A stretch of DNA of 51,883 nucleotides. Origin: an uncultured Methylomonas sp. (lineage in GTDB: Bacteria > Pseudomonadota > Gammaproteobacteria > Methylococcales > Methylomonadaceae). The position numbers were made by a program, and so were the translations under genes. This document shows positions 18,106 to 26,330 of the stretch, piece after piece (the stretch's first letter is position 1; each line of letters starts with the position of its first letter). The stretch is taken from the NCBI GenBank assembly GCA_936941155.1, contig CAKZJE010000122.1:1-51883 (forward strand), written 5' to 3'. The notes under the pieces are model-generated. The model searched no databases. It worked only from the letters and a program-made list of their open reading frames with translations, and was not told the origin of the DNA.

Positions 18106-18987
18106 ATGGCTTGGCATCAAATATCTATTACCAGCGACGAACAGACCTCACCCCAAATCGCCGACTTTTTCAGTGAATTAGGCGCATTATCAGTCACCTA
18201 TCTTGATGCTGAGGATGTGCCTATTTACGAACCCGCTCTCAATGAAACCAAAATTTGGAACAATACGGTTGTTGTCGCGCTGTACGAGTTGGATAAAAAC
18301 CCCGAACTGATTCAGTCAGTGTTGTTTGCAAAATTTTCGCAAAGTCAATTGTCGAACTGGCAAGTTGAGTTGTTAGAGGATCAAGATTGGGAGCGTTCAT
18401 GGATGACTTATTATCACCCGATGAAGTTTGCCGATAAACTGTGGGTGTGTCCCACCGGACAAGAAAATCACGAAGCAAACACTGTTTGTTTAACTTTAGA
18501 CCCCGGTTTAGCGTTTGGCACAGGCACTCACCCAACCACAGCGTTATGTTTAGAATGGTTAGCAAGCCATGATTTAACCGACAAAGTGGTGATAGATTAC
18601 GGTTGCGGCTCAGGGATTCTTGCGGTAGCGGCTGTATTGCTGGGTGCGAAACATGCGCACGCGATTGACATTGACCCGCAAGCTATTACTGCGACGCTAA
18701 GCAATGCAGAAAAAAACAACGTTACCGCTAAAATCAGCTGTTATTTGCCGGAACAATTTACGCCTTTAGCCGCCGATGTCGTCTTAGCCAATATTTTGGC
18801 AAAACCGCTCATAGAATTAGCTCCTGTGATTACGGAGTTAGTAAAACTACAAGGTCAGCTGGTGCTATCAGGCATTCTTAATGAACAAGCCGAAACCGTC
18901 AGCGCAGCATACAGTGGCACAATGACAATGAGCCCCGCCGTAACTCAGGAAGATTGGTGTCGTTTAGATGGCGTAAAAGCCGTGTAA
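18106..18987 (+). CDS. prmA: Ribosomal protein L11 methyltransferase
   Basis: PrmA trimethylates the N-terminus and lysines of ribosomal protein L11 using SAM. The N-terminal substrate-recognition domain begins MAWHQISI and contains LLEDQDWERSWMTYYHPMKF. The catalytic domain has GLAFGTGTHPTTALCLEWL, motif I VIDYGCGSGILAVAAVLLGA and VVLANILAKPL. The 293-residue length is normal. The frame is open 23 codons upstream over the SEC-C gene, but the conserved start is the ATG at 18106, four bases after that gene's stop. Confidence 0.97.
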   Translation: MAWHQISITSDEQTSPQIADFFSELGALSVTYLDAEDVPIYEPALNETKIWNNTVVVALYELDKNPELIQSVLFAKFSQSQLSNWQVELLEDQDWERSWMTYYHPMKFADKLWVCPTGQENHEANTVCLTLDPGLAFGTGTHPTTALCLEWLASHDLTDKVVIDYGCGSGILAVAAVLLGAKHAHAIDIDPQAITATLSNAEKNNVTAKISCYLPEQFTPLAADVVLANILAKPLIELAPVITELVKLQGQLVLSGILNEQAETVSAAYSGTMTMSPAVTQEDWCRLDGVKAV

Positions 18988-18990
18988 ATC

Positions 18991-19608
18991 ATGCTAACTC
19001 AATGCTCACACTGCAAAAAAACGTACAATCTCAGTATTGCAGAATTGCAGAGCTGCTCTACTGAATTGTTTTGTCCTCATTGTGAGGAAATGCTAGGACG
19101 CTTGAAATTATTTAAGTCAGATTTTTTTTTCAAAAGTGAAAAAAACGCATCGTCTTATTGGTTTCTTTGGACATTAGGATTTTTCCTCTGTTTGCTATTA
19201 TTTATGGCGCAAGTTTATGTCTATGCTCACAATCAACTTGCCCAAAATCCACAGCAGCGCATTTGGATAGAAAAAAATTGTCGAATTCAGCTTTGCAAGC
19301 TCCCTGTTTATAAAAACTTGGATGAATTTGAAATTTTGCACGGTGATTTTCAATTAAAAGATAATCATCATTATGTCTTTCAAACCGTGTTGAGCAATCA
19401 AGCAGAATTTAAGCAAAATTATCCGCGCATTAAATTAGACTTGCTGGATTTTTCTGGGCAAGTTTTTGCAGAACGCGTTTTTTATCCACGCGAGTATTTA
19501 GGTTTTGAACCTTCTCAACCAATGCCTGCCTCAGAAACGATTGAAGTGAGTTTAGATATTGCAGCACCAACACAGAAAGTGGGCGGCTACACGTTTGAAT
19601 TAATTTAA
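18991..19608 (+). CDS. Zinc-ribbon and DUF3426 membrane protein
   Basis: A 205-residue protein starting with an MJ0042-type zinc ribbon (C5xxC8 and C28xxC31). A linker and one membrane helix follow at about 57-80 (WFLWTLGFFLCLLLFMAQVYVYA), then a periplasmic DUF3426 domain with CRIQLCKLPVYKNLDEFEI. This protein commonly sits next to prmA in gammaproteobacteria, as here with a three-base gap. Its biochemical role is not established. Confidence 0.85.
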   Translation: MLTQCSHCKKTYNLSIAELQSCSTELFCPHCEEMLGRLKLFKSDFFFKSEKNASSYWFLWTLGFFLCLLLFMAQVYVYAHNQLAQNPQQRIWIEKNCRIQLCKLPVYKNLDEFEILHGDFQLKDNHHYVFQTVLSNQAEFKQNYPRIKLDLLDFSGQVFAERVFYPREYLGFEPSQPMPASETIEVSLDIAAPTQKVGGYTFELI

Positions 19609-19680
19609 ACCGCTTGCCCGTGTTAAACTCCGCAACATTGCTCAAACGCATCGTTTTCCCCTACCCAATACACGACATTC

Positions 19681-20877
19681 ATGGCACATCCAGAAATTTA
19701 TTTAAAGAAAAACGAAGACAAACGCTTGCGCCAAGGACATCTTTGGGTTTTTAGCAATGAAATTGATATAGCGCGTTCCCCTCTCACCGCCTTTCAAGCC
19801 GGCGATTTAGCCTTGATTAAAGATAATGCCGGACAAGCCTTAGGGACTGCTTATATTAATCCTCACACCTTGATTGCAGCGCGGTTAATCTCGCGGAAAC
19901 CAAATGCGAAATTGGGCGGCAATTTTTTCAAAGACAGAATCGGCACGGCGTTGATTTTGCGTGAACGGTTATACAGCAAGCCTTTTTATCGCTTGATTTT
20001 TGGTGAAAGCGATGGCATTCCCGGTTTAGTGATAGACCGCTTCGGTGATGTATTTTCTTTGCAAATCACTACCGCAGGCATTGAAAAACAAAAAGAAATT
20101 TTGGTGGCAACCTTAGTTGAGCTGTTTCAACCGCAAGCAATTGTGTTAAAAAACGATAATGGTCAGCGCGAATTGGAAAACTTAAGCACTGAATCTGAAG
20201 TGGTTTACGGTACGTTGCCTGATGAAGTTTTGATTGAAGAGAATAACGCGCAGTTCAAAATCAATATTATGGATGGGCAAAAAACCGGTTGGTTTTATGA
20301 CCATCGCGATAGTCGTGCGCGGTGTGCGGCGTTGGCAAAAAATCAGCGCGTGTTGGATTTGTTTTCCTATTCTGGCGCGTGGGGAATTCCGGCGGCAATC
20401 GCAGGAGCTTCGGAAGTCGTTTGTGTGGATAGTTCTGAAAGTGCATTAGCAATAGCTGCGGACAGTGCAAAACTGAATAATGTCGCTGAAAAAATGCAGT
20501 TTGTGCGTGCTGATGTGTTTGAGTTTTTAAAAACAGCGCGTGAAAATCAAGAGCGTTTTGATGTGATTGTGCTTGACCCGCCCGCGTTGATTAAGCGCAA
20601 AAAAGATTTTAAAGCCGGTTTTGAGGCTTACAGACGCTTGAATCAATTGGCGTTGCAAGTGTTGGCGAAAAATGGGGTGTTGATTTCGGCTTCTTGTTCG
20701 CATCATTTGAGTAAAGAAAACCTGCATGAGATTTTGCGTTCGCAAGCGCGGCATATTGATCGACATTTGGTGTTTTTTGCGCAAGGCGGACAAGGAGGCG
20801 ATCATCCGGTGCATCCGGCGTTGCCTGAAACGGAATATCTGAAAACTTATTTTTGTGCGGTTTCGAGTAGTTTGTAA
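19681..20877 (+). CDS. rlmI: 23S rRNA m5C methyltransferase RlmI-like
   Basis: RlmI methylates a cytosine (C1962 in E. coli) of 23S rRNA at C5 using SAM. Residues 1-75 form a PUA domain (IYLKKNEDKRLRQGHLWVFSNEID), followed by an EEHEA-like linker and the methyltransferase domain: LDLFSYSGAWGIPAAIAGA (motif I), VIVLDPPALIKRKKDF (motif IV) and a CSHH block carrying the catalytic cysteine. The 398-residue length is right. The start MAHPEIYLKK fits the family; the 72 bases upstream contain no gene. Confidence 0.9.
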   Translation: MAHPEIYLKKNEDKRLRQGHLWVFSNEIDIARSPLTAFQAGDLALIKDNAGQALGTAYINPHTLIAARLISRKPNAKLGGNFFKDRIGTALILRERLYSKPFYRLIFGESDGIPGLVIDRFGDVFSLQITTAGIEKQKEILVATLVELFQPQAIVLKNDNGQRELENLSTESEVVYGTLPDEVLIEENNAQFKINIMDGQKTGWFYDHRDSRARCAALAKNQRVLDLFSYSGAWGIPAAIAGASEVVCVDSSESALAIAADSAKLNNVAEKMQFVRADVFEFLKTARENQERFDVIVLDPPALIKRKKDFKAGFEAYRRLNQLALQVLAKNGVLISASCSHHLSKENLHEILRSQARHIDRHLVFFAQGGQGGDHPVHPALPETEYLKTYFCAVSSSL

Positions 20878-20886
20878 GATATTGGC

Positions 20887-21246
20887 ATGAACAATAAGCA
20901 ACAAAAAACACTCTTTGCTATTTTTGCTAAACCTGTGCCAAATTCGATTGAATGGTCAGAAGTGGAAAGTTTGATTAACGCTTTAGGTGGTGAAATAAAG
21001 CACAATCAAAGCAGGAGTTACGCCATGATTTATAAAAATTACCACGCACAAATTAGCTATAGTGAAGAGGATGATGTTTTTATAGGTCTGGTTGTGAATG
21101 TTGAGCACGATATTATTGCTTTTGATGGCTATTCAGTAGAAGAGTTAAAGCAGGCGTTTAAAACCGTAATTGATGATTATTTATTAGATTGTGCAAAAGC
21201 AGGCAAGCAACCAGAATCTCCATTACTAGAAGAAATAGCTGCTTAA
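20887..21246 (+). CDS. HicB antitoxin fused to a truncated HicA toxin
   Basis: Residues 1-45 resemble the start of HicA toxins of the KTLxAIFxxPVPxxIxWxxVESLLxALG type, ending at QSR, which aligns with their GSR motif. The rest of HicA, including the FHRPHP-like end, is missing. Residues 47-119 are a complete HicB of the MIYKNYHAQISYSEEDDVFIG type, with DGYSVEELKQAFKTVIDDYL and a C-terminal KAGKQPESP. A perfect AGGAG sits at 21013-21017, seven bases before the internal ATG at 21025, so HicB was probably the original second gene and may still be made alone. The sequence looks like a deletion that removed the 3' end of hicA and joined the frames. Confidence 0.82.
   Translation: MNNKQQKTLFAIFAKPVPNSIEWSEVESLINALGGEIKHNQSRSYAMIYKNYHAQISYSEEDDVFIGLVVNVEHDIIAFDGYSVEELKQAFKTVIDDYLLDCAKAGKQPESPLLEEIAA
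21013..21027 (+). promoter_or_regulatory. Internal ribosome-binding site and ATG for HicB alone
   Basis: AGGAG is followed after seven bases by ATG (21025) in the same frame as the fusion. This is the strongest Shine-Dalgarno site in the neighbourhood and marks the likely ancestral hicB start. Confidence 0.7.
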
Positions 21247-21313
21247 GATATTTTATTAATCATAAAACTTGAATTATTTTTTATAACTCGATTGAAACTT
21301 TAGAAGAATTAAA

Positions 21314-22684
21314 ATGAATTATTGGTTAGTTCGGGCAAAATGGGGCTTAGAAAATAAAAAAGCCGAATTTATTAATAATGATGAATGGATTAATGGTTAT
21401 GAGGATAAGTATTTAGAAATTGTTAAGCGGGTTGAAACCGAAGATATTTTGCTATTAGCCGATGATTCTACAATAACCCATTATGGCAAATGTGTTGATA
21501 ATTCCAAAGATGGCAGATATTTAACCGTTGATAAATGGGAGATTTTAAGAGAGCCTGTTGAATATCCTGTCACAGAATCCTATGCAAAACCCATTTCTCA
21601 AATTAATGATGATGATTTTATAAAAGGTATCTTAGAAACTATTGAAATAACAACTCTGAGTCAAAATATAAAAATTACAAACATCACTATTGAAAATTTT
21701 ACCGTATTTAAAAAGGAAAGTTTAGAATTTTCTGAAGGTTTAAATGTTGTAATTGGCGAGAATGGCTTAGGAAAAACCCATTTACTTAAGTTGCTTTCCG
21801 TATTTATATCTAGCTTTTCATCTCATGCCAATTCTGAAGGCTTGATAGATAAATTAAAAACTGCAATTAAATCAAGATTAAATATTGTTTTTAAAGTAGA
21901 TTCCTTATGCAATCTTATTTCAAATGGAAAAGATGAAAGCAACATAAGCCTCAATATAAAGAATTATTATATTGGTTTTTCTATCAACTCAAAAGGAGAT
22001 GTCATTCTTCAAGAATGTTCTCGTAGTTTGATTGGAAAAGAATTTGTCTTCATTCCTGCAAAGGAAATTTTATCATTCTATGAAGGATTCATTCCTTTGT
22101 ATGAAAAAAGAGAAACTTCTTTTGATGCGGTTTATTACAAGTTAGCCAAGGCATTAAGCCTACCTATTTTAAAAAACTTTGATTCCTATCCTGTTGAATA
22201 TAAAATTTTATTAAAACTAGAAGAAATATTGGAAGGAAAAATCGTTTTAGAAAATGGACGATTTTATTTACTGCAAAACAATCGTAAAACCGAAATTGCC
22301 TTAATTGCCGAAGGATTTAGAAAAATCGGCATGATTGCGCAATTATTAGCGAATGGTTCATTAACTAAAAACAGCATTTTATTTTGGGATGAACCTGAAA
22401 CAAATTTAAACCCGCGCTTAATTCGGAAAATGGCAGAAGTATTAATGGAACTGAGCCGCGCCGGAATGCAGATTTTTATTGCCACCCACAGTTTATTTTT
22501 AGTGAAAGAAATTGAAATTTTGCGTAAAAAAGAAGATAAGCTTAAATACTTTGGTTTAGGCTTTGATGAAAATAAAGAAGTGCGAGTCAGTCAAAGTGAA
22601 GATTTTGAATATTTAGACGATATTGTTATTTTAGATGAAGCACTTGAACAATCCAGCCGCTTTCTATCGAAAGAGGACGTTTAA
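21314..22684 (+). CDS. AAA family (SMC/OLD-like) ATPase with PUA/EVE-like N-terminal domain
   Basis: Residues 1-105 (MNYWLVRAKW, INGYEDKYLEIVKRV) resemble the EVE/PUA-like domains found in front of McrB-type and related defence ATPases. Residues about 118-456 are an AAA_15/AAA_21-type ATPase: Walker A GENGLGKT at 148-155, an EGFRKIGMIAQL signature-like helix, Walker B ILFWDEPE with D359 and E360, and a switch H392 in ATHSLFL. It has no Toprim domain, so it is not a full OLD nuclease. Its stop TAA is immediately followed by the ATG of the next gene, so the two are surely coupled. This ATPase-plus-effector layout is typical of phage-defence systems; the role is inferred. Confidence 0.8.
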   Translation: MNYWLVRAKWGLENKKAEFINNDEWINGYEDKYLEIVKRVETEDILLLADDSTITHYGKCVDNSKDGRYLTVDKWEILREPVEYPVTESYAKPISQINDDDFIKGILETIEITTLSQNIKITNITIENFTVFKKESLEFSEGLNVVIGENGLGKTHLLKLLSVFISSFSSHANSEGLIDKLKTAIKSRLNIVFKVDSLCNLISNGKDESNISLNIKNYYIGFSINSKGDVILQECSRSLIGKEFVFIPAKEILSFYEGFIPLYEKRETSFDAVYYKLAKALSLPILKNFDSYPVEYKILLKLEEILEGKIVLENGRFYLLQNNRKTEIALIAEGFRKIGMIAQLLANGSLTKNSILFWDEPETNLNPRLIRKMAEVLMELSRAGMQIFIATHSLFLVKEIEILRKKEDKLKYFGLGFDENKEVRVSQSEDFEYLDDIVILDEALEQSSRFLSKEDV

Positions 22685-23230
22685 ATGCCGCCCATTACAG
22701 AAGGGACTCTTATTTTTAACTTTGCGTTTGATGCTATAAAGTTTGATAACACTGATTATTATCGCAATCATTTTGGCAAAATTCATGTGCGAGCCTGTAG
22801 AAATAAAAAAAATCCTTGTAGCAGAACAATTCTTAAAGGTGTTCCTGCTGTAGATATTCTCGCTGTAAATACAACTACAGGTTATTTAATTGAAGTAAGG
22901 GACTATACACTTGAGACGCAAGAAAAAAGATTAGATGATTTGATTGAACAGTTTTTAGGAAAAGTGCTTTTAACTTTGTCTGCAATTTTACCTATGAAAA
23001 TCAATGCAACTGTCACTGCTGAAAGAAATATTGCAGATTTATTTTCTAAAGTCCCTCAAATAGAGGCTATTCTACATCTTGAGTTACCTCCTTTGCCGTC
23101 ACAATTACAGTTAGCATCTTGGGATCGTTCAGAGATTCAAATGGATTTAAAGCGCAAACTAAAAGGAAATATAAATCCTAAAGTTGTCTCTAAAATAGAT
23201 CATCAAAATCTACCTTGGACTGTCACTTAG
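22685..23230 (+). CDS. Partner of the ATPase, possible degenerate PD-(D/E)XK protein
   Basis: I do not recognise a named family in this 181-residue protein. Its centre, KGVPAVDILAVNTTTGYLIEVRDYTLE, has the strand-turn-strand and acidic spacing of a PD-(D/E)XK core (D57, then E70-V-R72), although the usual lysine is arginine here. It also has HVRACRNKKNPC and a basic C-terminal part (MDLKRKLKGNI). It starts directly after the ATPase stop with no gap, so it is very likely the effector or specificity partner of the ATPase. The gene after it begins four bases beyond its stop. Nuclease activity is only a guess from the fold pattern. Confidence 0.65.
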   Translation: MPPITEGTLIFNFAFDAIKFDNTDYYRNHFGKIHVRACRNKKNPCSRTILKGVPAVDILAVNTTTGYLIEVRDYTLETQEKRLDDLIEQFLGKVLLTLSAILPMKINATVTAERNIADLFSKVPQIEAILHLELPPLPSQLQLASWDRSEIQMDLKRKLKGNINPKVVSKIDHQNLPWTVT

Positions 23231-23234
23231 ATTG

Positions 23235-23414
23235 ATGAAAAACAATACTGAAAAAAACATTCCCTGCGCCCTGTGCAAACAACCCGTTGAATTAGCTGGT
23301 TTTTGTTTGCAAACAGCTGACGGACAAAAAGATTTTTGTTGTGAAGGTTGCTTATGTATTTATCAACTGCTCAACGAAAACACTCCCCCACCACCCCCTG
23401 ATAACAATAATTAA
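23235..23414 (+). CDS. Stand-alone CCxGC metal-binding protein
   Basis: A 59-residue protein with C11-A-L-C14 and the motif FCCEGCLCIYQLL. This is the metal-binding domain normally found at the N-terminus of CcoI/FixI-type copper ATPases (PF12156-like), here without any ATPase. It ends in a short run of prolines and asparagines. It begins four bases after the previous stop and is followed 17 bases later by a cysteine-containing membrane protein. A role in metal handling or redox sensing is inferred from the family only. Confidence 0.75.
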   Translation: MKNNTEKNIPCALCKQPVELAGFCLQTADGQKDFCCEGCLCIYQLLNENTPPPPPDNNN

Positions 23415-23431
23415 ACTTTTAAGAGGTCAAA

Positions 23432-23968
23432 ATGAAAGCCTGCGAGTCCTGTTCCCATCGTGTCGAAATTGGTGCGAACCACAAACAAGTTAGTGTGCCC
23501 GTGCGTGCGATTGGGTTACTTTTCGTGTATTTACCGATACTTACCTTACCTTTTGTCATTACCAGCGCGTATTTAACGTATTTCCATTTGCTGATGGTGG
23601 GCGGCAAAAATGTGAAAAAATGGAGCGACTTTATGCCAGAACGCGCCACACATCGCTACACTATGAAAAACCAAATTACGATGGATGGCTCTTTCAAACT
23701 TAGTTTTTCGCAATCAAAATTGTATTGGATGTTAAATTGCACTTGGTATTGCCCTGCAAGCGTTGCATTATTTGAGTGGCATGCTTATTTGGTAAAAGTG
23801 GTAGAAAACTGGTGGTGTCCGTTTGGTCATAACAAAAAAGATAACGGCGACTACAACGAAGGCGCGATTGATAAATCCTTTTGGCATATTTATCCTGACG
23901 AACAAGCTAAACTGCATGAAGATGATTTGAAAAATCCGTTGTGGAATATTGAAGAAGAGAAAAAATAA
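23432..23968 (+). CDS. Unknown cysteine-containing membrane protein
   Basis: Not recognised. The 178-residue protein starts MKACESCSHRVEIG with a C4xxC7 pair. One long hydrophobic segment lies at about 25-57 (GLLFVYLPILTLPFVITSAYLTYFHLLMVG), perhaps a membrane hairpin. Residues about 95-130 are aromatic and cysteine-rich (LYWMLNCTWYCPASVALFEW, NWWCPFGHNKK), and the tail is acidic. The ribosome-binding site AAGAGGTC is good. It follows the CCxGC protein and precedes a strong terminator, so these two probably end a transcript. The cysteines and neighbour hint at metal or haem handling. Confidence 0.65.
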   Translation: MKACESCSHRVEIGANHKQVSVPVRAIGLLFVYLPILTLPFVITSAYLTYFHLLMVGGKNVKKWSDFMPERATHRYTMKNQITMDGSFKLSFSQSKLYWMLNCTWYCPASVALFEWHAYLVKVVENWWCPFGHNKKDNGDYNEGAIDKSFWHIYPDEQAKLHEDDLKNPLWNIEEEKK

Positions 23969-24033
23969 TTTGTAACACAGCGGTAAATTTGAGCGGGATT
24001 ATCAAAGTTTAAAATAATCTGTTCAGAACACAA

Positions 24034-24078
24034 AACAGCAACCGGAAGTTTAAAAGCTCTGGTTGCTGTTTTTTTTTG
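24034..24078. terminator. Strong intrinsic terminator between convergent genes
   Basis: A 10-bp stem (AACAGCAACC / GGTTGCTGTT) surrounds a 17-base loop and is followed by a run of nine or more T. It ends the plus-strand unit that closes with the membrane protein. Confidence 0.85.
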
Positions 24079-24135
24079 CAATCCAGAACTACAAGTATTG
24101 CGTAAATCACCGGAATAATTCTTTCAAATTTTTGA

Positions 24136-24184
24136 AAATTTTTTAAGACAACCAGTCGTCTTGAAAAATTTCGCTGCAACTTCT
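24136..24184. repeat. 49-bp palindromic repeat, family A copy 2
   Basis: The core AAGACAACCAGTCGTCTT (24145-24162) and the flank TCGCTGCAACTTCT match copy 1 at 13491-13539, in the same orientation. It lies between convergent genes. Confidence 0.85.
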
Positions 24185-24224
24185 GTGTAAAATTGATTGT
24201 ACAAAGCGAAGAAACTAAAAGGAA

Positions 24225-24728
24225 TTAAACCGAATTAAGATGTTGCAAAAACCAAGCAAAGTCATCACACACTTCATCTAACACGCTCAGCAGATTGTGG
24301 TCTGCATCGAGCATTTTTAATCGGCATTGATATTGTTGGCTAAAACGCCACGCATTTTCTGGCGCAACAACCCTATCTTGCCAGCCTTGCACAACAAAGG
24401 TGTGAGGCACTGGCTTAAATTCTGTTTGCGGATAATCGGGCAAATAAAACGCCGGAGCCATTAAAAACAAACCTTTCGGCTGCATAAATTCAGCGGCAAC
24501 AGTTGCCACATAGCCGCCCATGCTTGAGCCAATCAGCACCACTTCATCATACTCAGATAAATCCGTTGCCAAGAGGATTTCAACCCGTTGTGTCGGATTA
24601 ACGGTGTGTCGATAATCTATGCTTTCAACGTGATAGCCGTGTTTTTTTGCCACTTCAGCTAAAACTAAGGTTTTTCTGCCCCAAGGTTCGCTGTCTTTGC
24701 CGTGATTAAATAAAGCGAGTTTTTTCAT
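24225..24728 (-). CDS. Small alpha/beta hydrolase
   Basis: A 167-residue alpha/beta-hydrolase-fold protein of the YqiA/UPF0227-like small type. The nucleophile serine is in LIGSSMGGYVATV, an acidic residue is in VVQGWQDRVV, and the catalytic histidine is in LDADHNLLSV. It starts MKKLALFNHGKDSEPWG, where HG is the oxyanion strand. The substrate is unknown. The start is the ATG at 24728, preceded by GAGAG; a TTG three codons further up overlaps gpsA and is less likely. It is the last gene of the rhodanese-secB-gpsA transcript. Confidence 0.85.
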   Translation of the reverse strand: MKKLALFNHGKDSEPWGRKTLVLAEVAKKHGYHVESIDYRHTVNPTQRVEILLATDLSEYDEVVLIGSSMGGYVATVAAEFMQPKGLFLMAPAFYLPDYPQTEFKPVPHTFVVQGWQDRVVAPENAWRFSQQYQCRLKMLDADHNLLSVLDEVCDDFAWFLQHLNSV

Positions 24729-24736
24729 CGGCACTC

Positions 24737-25735
24737 TCAAAGTTCGGCTTTTTGTTCGCGGTTTAATAAGTTTTGTACGCCAATACGCGGATCAAGATTT
24801 TCATACAGCACTTTGTAGGTTTGTTCGGTAATCGGCATTTCTATATTGTATTTTTTGGCTAACAAATAGGCTTCTTTTGCCGCCGAAACGCCTTCAATTT
24901 CTTGTCCTATTTCCAATGCGGCTTGCAGTCTGTTTTTTCCTTGCCCTAAAGCTAAACCCAGTCTGCGATTACGCGATTGGTTGTCTGTGCAGGTTAAAAT
25001 CAAATCGCCTAATCCTGCCAAGCCCATAAAAGTTTCTTGTTTGCCACCCAGTTGCGTGCCTAAGCGGATGATTTCCGTGAGTCCGCGCGTAATCAAAGCG
25101 GCACGAGTGTTTGCGCCCAGCCCTAAGCCATCTGCAATTCCAGCGGCAATCGCTAAAACGTTTTTGATTGCGCCGCCGACTTGCACGCCAATAATATCGG
25201 TGCTGGTGTAGCTGCGAAAACGTGAACTGCTTAATAAGCCTGCGAGTTGACTGGAAAACTGTGTGTTTGCCGAGGCAATCGTCATTGCGGTAGGAAGATT
25301 TGCAGCGACTTCTTTGGCAAAAGTAGGGCCTGATAAAACGGCTGTGGGGGTTTCTGGAGAAAAAACTTGCCCAACAATTTGATGCAGCAGCAAGCCGTCA
25401 GCAGGATTAAAACCTTTAGTCGCCCAAGCAATTTGCACATGCTCTTGTACTAAAGGTTTTATGGTTAACAGCGTTTCTTTAAACGCATGACTTGGCACTG
25501 AAATCAGCAAAGTTTGGCTAGAAGATGCCACTTCACTTAAATCAGCCGTCACGGACAAAGCATCAGGAAAAGCAACATGCGGCAAATAGCGTTGATTTTC
25601 GCGGTCATATTGCAGGCGACGGATGTGCTCTGGATTATGTCCCCATAGCAGGGTTTTACAGCCGTTGCGGGCTGCCAATATTGCCAAAGCAGTTCCCCAA
25701 GAACCCGCGCCTATAATGCCGATTGATGTTGTCAT
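24737..25735 (-). CDS. gpsA: Glycerol-3-phosphate dehydrogenase [NAD(P)+]
   Basis: GpsA reduces dihydroxyacetone phosphate to sn-glycerol 3-phosphate for phospholipid synthesis. The Rossmann loop GAGSWGTAL lies at 9-17. The substrate segment LSGPTFAKEVAANLPTAM, the GGAIKNVLAIAAGIADGLGLG block and the helix MGLAGLGDLILTCTDNQSRNRRLG complete the family signature. The 332-residue length is normal. It is downstream of secB with a nine-base gap, the same order as in E. coli (yibN-grxC-secB-gpsA), although grxC is missing here. Confidence 0.97.
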   Translation of the reverse strand: MTTSIGIIGAGSWGTALAILAARNGCKTLLWGHNPEHIRRLQYDRENQRYLPHVAFPDALSVTADLSEVASSSQTLLISVPSHAFKETLLTIKPLVQEHVQIAWATKGFNPADGLLLHQIVGQVFSPETPTAVLSGPTFAKEVAANLPTAMTIASANTQFSSQLAGLLSSSRFRSYTSTDIIGVQVGGAIKNVLAIAAGIADGLGLGANTRAALITRGLTEIIRLGTQLGGKQETFMGLAGLGDLILTCTDNQSRNRRLGLALGQGKNRLQAALEIGQEIEGVSAAKEAYLLAKKYNIEMPITEQTYKVLYENLDPRIGVQNLLNREQKAEL

Positions 25736-25744
25736 CTAAAAAAC

Positions 25745-26236
25745 TTAGTTCAAAGTGTCAGTGCTAGGAGCTTGTTGCGCTTCTTGCAGTTGCTGTACAT
25801 GTTGTGCAAACAAAGCATCAAAATTGATTGGTGCAAGTAACAATTGTGGAAAACCACCTTTAGTCACTAAATCAGAAATCACTTCTCTTGCATAAGGGAA
25901 CAGAATATTTGGGCAAAAGCTGCCAACCATGTGTCCCATTTCTTGCTCTGTAAAACCTGCTAACACAAAAACGCCCGCTTGATTTGCTTCCGCTAAATAC
26001 GCAACGCTTTCGCCTGATTTAACAGTCACAGTGACAGCTAAAGAAATTTCATATAAGTTTTCGCCCACTGAATTAACATTTGTACCTAAGTTAAAATCAA
26101 CGTGTGGTTGCCATGTTTGAGTGAATACTTGTGGGGAGTTGGGTGTTTCAAAAGAAATGTCTTTGGTATAAATTTTTTGAATGGCAAATTGTTTTTCAAC
26201 AGATGTGTTTTCGACGTTAGTATTTTCTTCAGCCAT
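25745..26236 (-). CDS. secB: Protein-export chaperone SecB
   Basis: SecB is a tetrameric cytosolic chaperone that keeps preproteins unfolded and passes them to SecA. The family blocks FAIQKIYTKDISFETPNSPQ, the QVFTQTWQPHVDFNLGT strand, AYLAEANQAGVFVLAGF and CPNILFPYAREVISDLVTKGGFPQLLLAPINFDALF are all present. The 163-residue length is right. Both ends are acidic or glutamine-rich as usual. It is located between the rhodanese and gpsA genes. Confidence 0.98.
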   Translation of the reverse strand: MAEENTNVENTSVEKQFAIQKIYTKDISFETPNSPQVFTQTWQPHVDFNLGTNVNSVGENLYEISLAVTVTVKSGESVAYLAEANQAGVFVLAGFTEQEMGHMVGSFCPNILFPYAREVISDLVTKGGFPQLLLAPINFDALFAQHVQQLQEAQQAPSTDTLN

Positions 26237-26330
26237 GATATGTGTAGTTAGTAAAGTGAATAAAAAGGGTGTTGTTTTAATGTATAAAATCTAAACAGCT
26301 GTGTTTATAGCTGGGTAAAACGGTTTATGC

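Noticed and set aside
20527-20911. Two overlapping minus-strand frames of 125 and 100 residues inside rlmI
   Set aside because: Both are antisense to conserved methyltransferase motifs and resemble no family.
21314-23230. Assignment of the ATPase pair to PARIS, Septu or Gabija
   Set aside because: The second protein lacks DUF4435, HNH or UvrD-type motifs and the ATPase lacks a Toprim domain, so none of the named systems fits.
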